Below are positions 12,522 to 23,404 of a DNA stretch of 64,000 nucleotides, piece by piece. The notes beneath the pieces are model-generated. The model was not told the DNA's origin, did no database searches, and worked only from the letters and a program-made list of their open reading frames with translations. The stretch spans positions 248,001 through 312,000 of the forward strand of contig JAQPZY010000848.1 of NCBI GenBank assembly GCA_029931535.1. Direction: 5' to 3'. This DNA is from Margaritifera margaritifera. Taxonomy: Eukaryota > Mollusca > Bivalvia > Unionida > Margaritiferidae. Within the stretch, counting starts at the first letter, position 1; each line of letters begins with the position of its first letter. Position numbers and translations under genes: made by a program.

Positions 12522-12645
12522 TTTTTGACAGTTACATGATTTTTTGAAGGATGCTATTTTTTGACAGTTACATGATTTTTTTAAGGATTCTATTGTAATT
12601 GACAGTTACATGATATTTTGAAGGATTCTATTGTAATTTACAGTA
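12522..12645. repeat. 36-38-bp tandem repeat, about 3.5 copies
   Basis: GACAGTTACATGAT recurs at 12527, 12563 and 12601, each followed by a T-rich run and AAGGAT[GT]CTATT. Confidence 0.85.
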
Positions 12646-12749
12646 AACTTTGTACGTAATAAAGTTCAGGGGACATGAACATTTGGTTAAGCATTGACCT
12701 TGCTACGTAGAAGATATAGATATAAAGTTTGACGGAATTAAATATACGG

Positions 12750-12878
12750 TATATACTCACATATAAGTCAGGTCCAACTGCAAACAGCATAGACCCTCAT
12801 ATGCTAGCACATTATGCTATGGCAGATATTCGGGTCTATGCAGTTTGCAGTTGGACCAAACTTAAAAGCAAGTATATA
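12750..12878. mobile_element. 129-bp foldback element (long hairpin)
   Basis: Two 47-nt arms (12750-12796 and 12832-12878) are inverted copies separated by 35 nt. The inner half is almost perfect (GGTCCAACTGCAAACAGCAT against the other arm with one change). The outer half is looser but ends in matching TATATACT. If TA is the target, the ends would be CTCACATATAAG-type TIRs. RNA from either strand would form a stable hairpin. Confidence 0.75.
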
Positions 12879-13188
12879 TGATACTCATTAGGCGCAATTT
12901 TTGTCAATATTGGCTCTTGCTATCTGCAAATTTTACTTTATTTTACTGTAAAATGTGATTGTTATTCCATTGCACTTTGAATGAAGTCCAATTGGCCATG
13001 CAATGCTCATGTAAAAAAAATACTGGAATTAATACCTTTGTCCATTGTTATGATCAAGACTTGTTACAGGTAGTATAAATCCAATAATTCTTACTTGTTT
13101 TACAAAGGACTATTAGAGTATAATTTTATAAGAAAGTTGTTTCAGAAAACTTGGGACTGATTTATCCATCTTTGTTTGTAAGGTCTAT

Positions 13189-13202
13189 TAATATTATTGT
13201 TG

Positions 13203-13264
<62 letters not shown>

Positions 13265-13317
13265 GTTGTTGTTGTTGTTGTTACTATTATTATTGTTGTT
13301 GTTGTTGTTACTACTAC

Positions 13318-13349
<32 letters not shown>
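13189..13349. repeat. (ATT)n/(GTT)n trinucleotide array
   Basis: Compound trinucleotide microsatellite with blocks of TTA/ATT alternating with GTT and ACT units. It produces spurious poly-Leu or poly-Ile open frames. Confidence 0.95.
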
Positions 13350-13455
13350 CACTCCCACAGTATAAGGCCCTTCATTTTAATACTGTTACTGTTATAAGGC
13401 AGGTATGGTGGTGGATCCCATTTCATTAGGTAGTAGTAAAAATATATATGTCATG

Positions 13456-13531
13456 TACTTCATTATAATTCAGTCTCACTATAAGACAGTATACTCCATG
13501 ACTTCTATTATAATGAGAGAGTGTACTGCTG
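13456..13531 (-). mobile_element. fragment of the CAGCACTYCCT MITE
   Basis: In reverse complement it starts CAGCAGTACACTCTCTCATT and aligns with the left half of the intact MITE at 29084 (shared CTTATAGTGA and TATAATGAAGTACAT blocks). It is truncated at its other end, about 85 bp upstream of EXOC4 exon a. Confidence 0.6.
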
Positions 13532-13616
13532 TTTTTATTATGAAATTTGCAAAGTTTTAATTGTGGAAACTTGCATGCTTGTGTACCTGGTAATGTAACA
13601 AAAATGTATTTTTCAG

Positions 13617-13688
13617 AACTCTGGTCTCCACATTAAATCGGAGTTCATGTATGACATGAACGATGTCTGGTCGAAGATACAGGGTGTG
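13617..13688 (+). CDS. EXOC4: EXOC4 (Sec8) internal exon a
   Basis: Sec8 is a subunit of the octameric exocyst, which tethers secretory vesicles to the plasma membrane before SNARE-driven fusion. This 72-nt exon is preceded by TTTTTCAG and followed by GTATGT. It reads in phase 0 as 24 codons ending MYDMNDVWSKIQGV, which I recognise as the Sec8 segment YDMADVWVKIQDV (roughly residues 390-410 of the ~974-residue human protein, from memory). It joins in frame to the exon at 20803. The preceding exon should lie upstream; I searched 1-13616 by eye and did not find it, so it is probably outside the window. Identity rests on all six exons together. Confidence 0.9.
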
Positions 13689-15783
13689 GTATGTATAGTA
13701 AATATTTGCTTTAGAATTTCAGTTTTTAGCTTTTGAACCAAGACCTAAGTCATTAATAAAGGTTCTGAAGCAAATAAAAAATTCATACAGTAAAGCTGGC
13801 TAGGATTATGGCAAACATTCTCATGCTGAACTCGGACTCAAAATTCTGATGCCCAATTGGTCATTGAATGAAGAAGCTGAGAGATTCATTGCATCATACC
13901 CTATGATGTCAGTCTGTAGCTGACTTGCCACCTAGTTGATGATGTTACCTATTTACAGTTCAGTTCTAGTAATTAAGCACCAGTCCCTTTCCCCAATGCA
14001 ATTTTGTCAATGTTTAGATGCTGCAAAGAGATTCTGTTCAGTCCTTTTGCAGTTTCAGTCAGTCCCCATTCAGCTGTCTGACCATTTGTGGTACATGGAG
14101 ATTCCTAAATTGGCCAAGTCTCCTTGGAGTCCGTTGAGAAATATCTCTTTGTTACCCCACTGAGGTCAAATGGAGTTTTTTGGCAGTTCATTGACAGATG
14201 AACAGTCTATAGTGCCTAGAGTCCATTCCACAAGACTTCCCTAAGTTCATTTTCTGTCTGTATTCACAAGACAGTGCTTGTAGACAATACATCAACAAGA
14301 ATACTATAGCAATAATTTTATTTTAAAATTGTATATACCATGAAAACTTTTGCAGTAAATACACAACTGATTGAGCAAATTTTCAAAGTTCTATCCAAAG
14401 TCTATGAAATTATGTATTTAGTACATCAGTATATTTATTAATTCTGGTCACACAGACTGATAAAGCTTTTACAGAAAAAATTAGTAATCTTAACTAAAAG
14501 AGTTACACTACAATGAGAGAAAGCTAAATTTGGTACTGAAACAGTTAATTTGTATGTTCAGACACCAATAATATTAGTTATCTTCTAATAATCCATGTCT
14601 AATTAACAAGCTTTATGCTTAGAATCAGCTTCGAGACATCCTCAGTTTCGCAAGCCACTGGCAATAATCCACTGTGCTCATTTGTCACTCATGGCTGCCT
14701 GTGCTGAGATTTTCTTGTTTTTTCATGTGTACGCATAAACAAATCTGTATCATCAACAATACAATGTAACAATATCCTACACATCAATGAAAGTTCCTGT
14801 TTTATTGCTCAATAAGTGACTGCGCTTGGAAGAGAAACTTTGATTGGCTCATTCTGGGAGTGTGAAAGGTCATGTTGGGTCACAATGGTGAGAAAAATTT
14901 ACTTGCACTTGCAGTGATTGCTGAAGTAGGTTTATGCGTGAACTGAGGAAATATCTGCACAGGAGGCCATGGGTGATAAAGGAGTCAAGTGGATTATCAC
15001 CCATGAATTGTGACGATGAGACCTACTCTACAATTAATTTTTGGCAAATAATTGCTAAAAATGCATTTTTGAACACAAAATTTATTCTTTTAATATACTT
15101 AAATGGAGATGTTTGATCTGAATAGACCACATGTTGATAGAAACTAATTTTTGGCAGGAACATAACTGCAAGCAACATTAGAGTAGTTAATGCATAGATA
15201 GACCAATTCATAGGTATGACATTGTACAGCTAAAGCATTGTCTAGTACTTGTCTACATCATTTTATGAATAACTGTAGCACAACAGTGACCTTGTTCATC
15301 ACCTTGGACACCTCCTCTAAGTTTACCACACATTTTTGTCAAGTAATGCTTACTAAAAATGTTGTCCCCTAAGCAAAAATATGAAACAAATTAACAAATT
15401 CTGTATAGAGGATATTTTTGCAGTGCCAAAATTGAGTGTTTCCAATCTTAGGAAGATCTTGCAGTGTTTTAATTTTATGTGACTGTCCATTGGCATAATT
15501 CTCTGCATTCAAATTAACTTTTTGATGAAGATGTCACTGGTATATTATTTTCATGGAAGACGGATTGATTATAAATATAGCAAAATTAAAACCCCTCTGA
15601 AAATAGCCTATTTGACAGTATTAGATCTGCTAATATTATTAAAGATAAAATGATTGAACATTTAATATTTTACAATTTTCACCAGCATCACACTTATAAA
15701 AATATCCTTGTCATCTATCAAATCAATAATGTTCTTATAAATGTTTTTCTCAGAGATTGTCAGAAATTGTAAATATTCTTTTT
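13689..15783. other. EXOC4 intron 1, unique part
   Basis: Intronic DNA after exon a with no recognised repeat, exon or RNA gene. Short open frames at 13936-14163 and elsewhere look random. Confidence 0.5.
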
Positions 15784-16089
15784 AATGAATAGATGTTTAT
15801 TCTATTAGGACCTTTTTAATGAATAGATGTTTATTCTATTAGGACCTTTTTAATGAATATATGTTTATTCTATTAGGACCTTTTTAATGAATAGATGTTT
15901 ATTTTATTAGGACCTTTTTAATGAATAGATGTTTATTCTATTAGGACCTTTTTAATGAATAGATGTTTATTCTATTAGGACCATTTCAATGAATAGATGT
16001 TTATTCTATTATGACCTTTTTAATGAATAGATGTTTATTCTATTAGGACCTTTTTAATGAATAGATGTTTATTCTATTAGGACCTTTTT
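15784..16089. repeat. 34-bp tandem repeat, 9 copies
   Basis: AATGAATAGATGTTTATTCT then ATTAGGACCTTTTT, starting at 15784 and repeating every 34 bp through 16056, with very few substitutions (for example ATATATG in unit 3). The homogeneity suggests recent expansion. Confidence 0.95.
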
Positions 16090-16129
16090 TCCAAGGCTTA
16101 GATAAGTCAGATTGTTACAGCCTTGTTTG

Positions 16130-16262
16130 CATTTTAGTTTTTATTTGCCTGTCTTAAGTTGGGTGTATTATTTTATGGCATTGTCTATGTGTCTGAACCA
16201 TAACTTTGTAATGGATGGAGATGTTTTCATGAAACTTTGCCCAGATATAGCATGACTAGATA
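16130..16262 (+). repeat. repeat family F, left part (split by TIR element)
   Basis: The unit has AACCATAACTTTGTAATGGA and TTCATGAAACTTTGCCCAGA, continuing at 17699 with several roughly 150-bp units. It is cut at the sequence GACTAGATA by the element that follows; sister units show GACTAGATAGTGTCG uninterrupted. Confidence 0.65.
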
Positions 16263-17696
16263 CACCACTCCCTCAATAACTTGCACCCGGATAACTTGCG
16301 AACTCGCTTATAATGCAATGTCAGGCATAGATTCCATTTATTTACTAGAAAATACAAAAAAAATAGGCCCCTATTTGTTGAACATGAAGCAAATCACAAT
16401 GAAAATTGGTAAATGAAACCTTGATAGATCGCTCGTTTGTTGTCGAAAACAGTTGTTAGTACCTGGAAACTTGAAACAGCATCCTGAAATTCTCAACTTT
16501 TAGAAGTTAAATATTTTGTTAAATTTTCTTTCCAAACAACATTCTCAGTACACAGTAAATAACAATATTCAAAGAAATTTTGATCAATGAAAATGTCACT
16601 AATGCCTACTGGTGGCAGCTTTTTAATAAATAAATACCAATTAAATAAGTTTTGTCAAATGAAAATTGTGTTTTAGTTCTATCTTTTAGTTCGGTTTCAG
16701 TGTAATCATCATAAATGCAATATGCCCTCTTGTTTTCAAATGTGAAAAATGTAAATCTACCATCACAGCTATGTCCACGAGTGTTTGTGTGAGAACCTAA
16801 TTAAATGTCAACCATGTTTTGATCTCTGACTTGCAGAAGTATTTATTGTATTGTTACGCTCAGTTGAAAGAAGACCTGCTTTGTATTATCATGTTATGTC
16901 TTTTTTATCAAATCAAATAAAGGTGGTGGAATAAAAGAAACGTTAAAAGGCATGCAAATCATATCTGCGTAAGAGCCAGCGGTCACGGTTCTGTGTCAGG
17001 TCAACTCACACTGTTATTAATATTATGTAAGTAATACAGCCCACTCATTCACAAATGTGATCAAAGATAGCAAGGCAGCCAAGTGAAATGAGTTCCAGAG
17101 TTTGTAGTGAACTTAAAATTCTTGAATTAGCACTCAGAGATTTCCTCAAGGATGAGAAGAAGTTTCACTATTACTTGCAATGAAATCACAGCATCAATAT
17201 TTTACTAATAGAACAATTTTTAGAAATTTAGTTTCGACGTTGGCAGTAGTTTCATGAAATAAATGTCCCTAGTTTTTGAAAAAAAGGAATCTTGTTTTGC
17301 TATGAATCAACAACAACAAAAAGCAGTGACATAATACACAATTTTTTGTGTACATGTGATGGTTGTTGAAACCTCTTGGAAAATGTTATAAACGATCTTT
17401 CAGAGGTTGGGTATGTTGAAAATAAAGGTAATTTATACAGAAAAGCCAACAACTTCATTAAAAAAAGCTCTTTATTGACAATTATTCCCAACGCAATTAT
17501 AAAACAAGTATTCAGCCATTAACAACCCCATTACCCCACCCCCATCCCCATCCCCACCCCTAATTTTTTTCGATGTCCAGCAGGGGTAGCATCCCCTTAA
17601 TTTCTTTTTATTCCCTCGTCGGTAACTCGCGCCCTTGCTTATAGTGTGATCTATGTTTTTGGACCCCATTGTGCGTGAGTTATCAAGGGAGAGGTG
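16263..17696. mobile_element. 1.43-kb non-coding TIR element at a TA target
   Basis: Left end CACCACTCCCTCAATAACTT and right end (reverse complement) CACCTCTCCCTTGATAACTC. The flanks are TA on the left and CA on the right; the family F sister units show TA at this point, so the right duplication has one substitution. It contains GT-rich and C-rich patches near 17525-17565 but no transposase. Mariner/Tigger-type target choice suggests a non-autonomous member of that superfamily. Confidence 0.7.
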
Positions 17697-17698
17697 CA

Positions 17699-18410
17699 GT
17701 GTGGCATGCTGCATAGTCAAACTTCCTTCCTCAATGTCAAAGTCATGGCAAGGGGAAAATGTAATTCTTTGACTTGTAGCCTTGCCGGAATATAACTGTT
17801 TGAACCAATGAAGATGTTAAAATGAAACTTGCCCAGATATATTTGATGACTTGACAATGTGTCACATGCCATAGCTATGCCCCCTCTAGCTCAGTGTGAA
17901 AGTCACAGCAAGGGAAAATGCAACTCTAACCTGTATCGTTTTCTGGAATATACCTTTTGAACTACTGAAGATATTTTAATGAAACTTGAACCAATTATAT
18001 ATGATGACTAGATAGTGTCGTATACTGTAGCCATACCCCCTGCCCAAAGATCAAGTTTACAGCAATGGAAAATACAAATCAGTAACTGCTATCCATGTAC
18101 AGGTATAACTTTTGAACCTCTAAACATATTTTAATGAAACTTTAGCCTGTTATATATCTTGAGTGGATGGTTTCTTGCATATTCAGTCTTAAACTCTGCC
18201 TTCAGGGTCAAGATCACAACAAGGGGTAATGTAAGTTAGTGGTCTATTTTCTTATCCAGACAGACACTTTTTAAACCCTACATATATTTTGATGAATCTT
18301 CACCCAGATCCACGTTTACCATACAGTATTAAAGTCCCAAGTGTAAAGGTCAAGGTCATTGTTAGGAAAACGGTTACAATATGGTAATATCATGTGCTGT
18401 TATCCGTATT
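17699..18410 (+). repeat. repeat family F, right part
   Basis: Four to five degenerate units of about 140-160 bp with AAGATATTTTAATGAAACTT, GATGACTAGATAGTG, 'CATACCCCCTGCCCAAAG' and CACAGCAAGGGGAAAATGTA blocks. A common intronic repeat type in bivalves (from memory). Confidence 0.65.
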
Positions 18411-20074
18411 CTTATTTTATTTTATTGACAATTTTTTCAAATTCATTTCTGAATTAAATAATTTATAGAGATTTCTGTACTTATTTCAGTTTGTCTGTTC
18501 CATATAGGAGTGTGCAGTCAACAGATTTAGCAGTTAATTCCAAATTTTGATGATACAAGGCTTCAGTATATTTGATGACAGCTCAATGACTTTGAATATA
18601 CAGTGACTATAGCCAAATGGTAGGGGTTAGCAGAGTGCCATCGTACTGTGGAACATATTGGGCACTAGCATGACAAGTCAGTGAACCAAACAAAATGATG
18701 CATGCACGTTCCCTAGGCTCTACAAATGGGGGGGGGGGGGTTATAATCATAGGCATAGGCACAAAGCTCTTACTTCAATGGCACAGTTGCCATCTTAAAT
18801 CTATCATATTAAACAAGAAATAGGGAAAATACAGTGATTGCATATTTAATATTTGATTCTAAGCAGAGTACCATGCATTGGCACATACATGTATAGGATG
18901 AATAATTAAAATGTCAATACATGTTTTCACCTTCCAATGTCATGGCATCCATAACAGTGAATCCATAATAATTCCATCAAAAATATGCTCAAAGAAGCAT
19001 ACATTTTAGTCATTTCAGCATAAAATATGATGTGTCAAAATTCAATGCAAAAAAATAATCAACAAATAACATAAGGAAAGATAAAGAACATTTACGGTTC
19101 AGTATATATGCATGTGCACATATCAAGGTCATTAAGCGGTGTCTGTATAAATTTTAGACCTCTAGAATTTTCTCTGCTAGATTCCATACGAATCTGATTA
19201 CTAGATGTAATTCTTTTGACTGCAGCATGAATAACAGTTCATGAACAAATGGAGTCGGGGGTGGGGGTGGTGGAGGGCAGGGGGCAGAATGGACAGTATG
19301 ATTCACATGTCAATTGCATGACGATTGTCTGACAACATGGTTAAGCCATGTGTGCATGATGGCGCTTCATTTTTTTATGTTTTTAAAAAAGCAGTGCCTG
19401 ATAATTTCACCAACTTTAAGCTGCAAGATTGACATTGATGATTGGCAATTACTCAGTTAACTAGGTAATTTGATTTTTATATGCAGGTGAGAAACCTTTC
19501 ATTGACCACTGCATTATTTGGTCCTTGGTTGTGTATACCAGTTTACTGAGCAAACATCTGTTGGATATTGTTTACCTTGAATTAAGCAACAATTGTACAC
19601 ATGATGCATCAAAGACGAACACAAAGAAGACTTAAACTTAATGATTTTGTTTTGATGGTTCAATAATAATTCAAACATTGAATCTCAAGCAGACAACATA
19701 GGAGTCAGTAAGTGAAATTTTTTTAAATCAGGAGCATAACCTTAATAAAACACATTGAAATGCTTTTTTATAGTGATTTAAGCAGCAGAGTTAATTGATA
19801 ACAATACATCTGGCATGGATGTTGGTATGTTCCAAGAAGATCGTGATGTTCTGGGATGGTTTAAACTGCAACTCCTCCAACTAAGTATGCCAGGTTTGTG
19901 ACACTTTCACTTGGGAAGGGATATTTTTATGCGAGTCTGGACAAAAAAAGAGGAGTATGCACCAATACAGGTGCATGAAGCTATTAAGGCATGGCAAGTT
20001 ATTATATCGAATACAGTACATAGAATTTAGAATTTAAATATGGCATTATATTATTCATTGCATCATGCTCTAGA
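18411..20074. other. EXOC4 intron 1, unique part with G tracts
   Basis: No exon or element recognised. A run of about 13 G lies near 18727-18740 and a second G-rich patch near 19255-19285. Confidence 0.45.
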
Positions 20075-20076
20075 TA

Positions 20077-20323
20077 CAGCTCTCCCTTGATAAGTCACGT
20101 ACAATAGGATCCAAAAACACAGACCGCACTTGAAGGGAGGGCGCAAGTTACCAAGGGACCTACAAAAAATTAAGAAGCGGATGCCATCCCCGCTGGACAT
20201 GCAGAAAAATGGGGGGTTGGGGCTAACGGTGCTGTTTAATGACTGAATACTCGTTTTATAATCACATTGGGAATAATTGTCAATAAAGAGCTTTTTCTAA
20301 TGAAGTTGTTGGCTTTATGACCG
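20077..20323. mobile_element. truncated inverted copy of the 16263 TIR element
   Basis: Starts after TA with CAGCTCTCCCTTGATAAGTC and runs in the same order as the reverse complement of 17696 back to about 17445 (shared GGATGCCATCCCCGCTGGAC-like block, GGGAATAATTGTCAATAAAG, TGAAGTTGTTGGCTTT). It is cut by the adjacent SINE. Confidence 0.7.
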
Positions 20324-20333
20324 TCATGCTTGG

Positions 20334-20500
20334 TTTTGGGGTTTTTTTTATGACACAGCAGCACAGGCTTTTTAGTGTCGAGGCTATTGGAGTAAAGTGC
20401 CTTGCCCAAGGACACTCTGTGGTGATCAACCCAGGCTGATCTGATGGTAGGATTCAATCCTTTCAGTTGCAAATCCAGCACACTAAGCCACTGTGGCTCT
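20334..20500 (-). mobile_element. tRNA-derived SINE, 167 bp, with 10-bp duplication
   Basis: On the minus strand the head has an A box-like TGGCTTAGTGT and a B box-like GGATTGAATCC, followed by GTCCTTGGGCAAGGCACTTT, a core found in several vertebrate and invertebrate SINE families. TCATGCTTGG is duplicated at 20324-20333 and 20501-20510. Confidence 0.8.
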
Positions 20501-20802
20501 TCATGCTTGGGATTACTCATTACATAGAGTATATTTACCTTTGAACTAAATCAATACTTCATGAAATCAAGAATTTTTTAAAATCTAAATTGTTATCAAT
20601 TGTTCACTGCATTTAGAATGTTCATGTAACTAGTGTGATTAATATTGGAGTTCGGTAAATATTCAGTTTGATAATTCATTCCTTTCGAAATCGAGATGGT
20701 TAGAAGGTCAACATTTTTTTTTAAATGTCTTCACACAAGGGTAAATTGTTTTCTTTTTGTACAAAATTAATCAAAACATTTTTTTTTTTTTTTCTTCCAC
20801 AG

Positions 20803-20940
20803 TTACAGCTCTTGTTAAGTGAATACCTGGATGTTCATAACACAGAAAAGTCTCGTCAACATGCCCCAACCTCTTTTGATGAGCCTAATGTGGACATTGG
20901 AATGTATTTCTCCAAGAAAAAACCACAGAAACAGAAAAAG
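20803..20940 (+). CDS. EXOC4: EXOC4 (Sec8) internal exon b
   Basis: A 138-nt, phase 0 to phase 0 exon of 46 codons. The acceptor is a long T tract ending CTTCCACAG and the donor is AAAAAG/GTGACA. The peptide starts LQLLLSEYLDVHNTEKSR and ends GMYFSKKKPQKQKK, corresponding to human Sec8 LQMLLTEYLDMKNT and FFAKKKPQRPK. The middle (about residues 20-30 of the exon) is diverged, as it is among Sec8 proteins generally. The basic KKKPQKQKK tail is conserved in character. It is flanked by introns of 7.1 kb and 7.5 kb. Confidence 0.92.
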
Positions 20941-21035
20941 GTGACATATCTAGTGATCCCTAGCTGAAAAATGATTTTACACTGTCACGAACTGAAAAGT
21001 AGAATTATATATGGATTATAAAAATGGAAACTGTA

Positions 21036-23129
21036 CTGGTCATAGATCAGAAGAGCTTATGTGATGGTCTATTGTTCATCGCCAGTCTGTCTATTCATTA
21101 GCACAAGTTTGTTATCACTGCTACTAAACTACTGGGTGGATTGCCATGAAACTTTACACACACACATTCATCACATGTCTATCATGGGATGAATGTGTGT
21201 GTAAAGTTTCAACTTGATGTTCTTTAGAAAATCTTGAACAGATGAAAGACTTCATATGAAGTCTGGTTGGTCCTGAATGAAAATCTTGCCAGTGTGACAT
21301 GTAGTAATGCCACCAGAGCAGCAATCTTGAAAATCTTGTTAACGCTACTCCTTCTTAACAGATGGTCATATTGACATTGGGTTTTCACTAAAAGACTTCA
21401 TAGTATGACTGTTGAACCTAAATGATAATGATGCTGATCTTACATTCAGTAGTAAAAATCTTGTTATCACCACGCCTTCTGAATGGATGGTCTTATTAAA
21501 ATGGGGTTTTTCCTAAAAGACTTGTTATGATGCCTAGTTGGTAAAAAAATAAATGGTGCCTTTTGGACATCCAATATGGCCATTTTTTGAAATCTTGTTA
21601 TCGTTACTTCTACTGAGTGGACTGGTCATGTCAGCATGGAGTTTTCACTGAAAGACTTATTATAATGTCTGGTTTGTCCTAAATGAAAATGGTACCGATC
21701 TAACATCTATTTTGGTTGCCACAGTATCCATCTTGAAAATCTTTTTATGGCTACTTCTCCTGAATGATAACCATATCAACACTAAAAGACTTCTTATGAA
21801 GTCTAGTTCCTCCTAAATGAAAATCTTGCACCTCAGACATCCAGTAAAACTTCCTATAATGTCTAGTTAGCCCTTAATGAAAATGGCGCTAATTCATGGC
21901 CATGGTGGCTATCTTGAAAATATTGTTATTGCTACTTGTCCAGAACTTCACTGAAAGATTTATTATTGTAAGTAGCTGATCCTAAATGAAACTGGTGCCA
22001 ATCAGACCTACAATATGGTCACCATGGTAACCATCTTGAAAATCTTGTTATAACTTCTTCAGAACAGATGGTCCTAGAGACGTGATATTCACTGAAAGAC
22101 TTCTTATGATACCTAGTCAGTCGTAAATAAAAATGGTGCTGATCAAATGGTGGCCATCTTGAAAATCTTATTACTATTCCTATTAAAAGGATGATCATAT
22201 TGACATTGGGTTTTCACTAAAAGACTTCTCACTTTCACAATCAGTAGTTGGTCTTAAATGACAATGATGCCAATGTCACCTGCCAAAATTTGAAACCCAC
22301 AGTTTAAAACAATACTTTTTTTCTTGCAATGTATTGTTATTCCAATATTTAAATTATACTGATTGAACCTTTAAAATGTCTGCCTTGATGGCCATCCAGA
22401 AAATCTTTATATGATTACTTCTTAACGGATGGGCTTATCAAGATGGAGTTTTCACTAAAATACTATTATAGCAATATATTGCTGGTTCTGAATGAAATTT
22501 GGTGCTCATCTGACCTCCAATATGGCACCATAGTGGCCATCTCAAAAATCTTGTCACCATTCTTACTGCATGAATGGTGGCATTGTCAAGGGGTTTTCAC
22601 TAAAACACTTCTTGCAATATTTAATTGGTTCAGAATGAAATGGTGCAAATCTGACCACCAACATATGAACTCTTTTGTGAAGGAGTTTTGAAAACCAGAC
22701 CTAATTGACCTTTAGGTCAAGTCGAAGGTCTTTTCTTGCATTATTGTACTGCAATGAGTTTACGAACACTGTTACTTGTACATATTCAAGTGAATTTTGA
22801 CCTAACTTTGTATTTAGTTGCATTCTAATGAACAGATTGATAGTCAGCACTTTGACATTTAATTTAAGATAAAAATAAGGTCTTGTTGACATTTATTTTA
22901 AGGTCAAAGGTCTTGACTCATGTTGTTAGCTGTACTGGATTGTGAGCATAATGGCACAAGCAAGTACACATGGATTTTTACTATGCCCAGTTTGTGGATA
23001 TATCTGATGAATACCTTGAATGATGACACTGAAATAACATTATTTCTCTATTAACTAGTGATTTAACCAAATTTAGTATATGGGTATATCTTGACATTGT
23101 CTGAGACACAAGTAGAGTGATTATTAGCA
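21036..23129 (+). repeat. repeat family B, copy 2 (full-length type)
   Basis: Head ACTGGTCATAGATCAGAAGA then GCTTATGTGATGG. About a dozen roughly 140-bp units with GCCATCTTGAAAATCTTGTT and TCACTAAAAGACTT follow. The tail after 22680 runs AAAACCAGACCTAATTGACC, AGCTGTACTGG, CCAGTTTGTGGATATATC. It is followed head-to-tail by copy 3. No coding sequence is recognised. Confidence 0.7.
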
Positions 23130-23404
23130 CTACTGGTCAGAGACCAGAAGAGCTTATGTGATAGCCTTTTGTCCATTGTCTCATGTCTATCATCCATCAT
23201 CCATTATTACTAATGGGAAGATTGTCGCAAAACTTCACAAACACATTTATCCAAAGGTCTCATTGGTGATAAATAACAGTGGTGCACAATGGTCATAGTG
23301 TTTTCACTAAACACTTTTTGTGATGTCTAGTTGGTCCTAAATGGAAATGTTGCAAATCTAACATCCATCTTGAAAATCTTGTTATCACTACTTCTCCTAA
23401 TATA

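Noticed and set aside
13151..13429. Long open frames of poly-Leu and poly-Ile
   Set aside because: They are translations of a trinucleotide microsatellite; no real protein sequence on either side.
20334..20500. Functional tRNA gene
   Set aside because: The A and B box-like sequences belong to a SINE head with a 10-bp target duplication; the cloverleaf cannot be completed.
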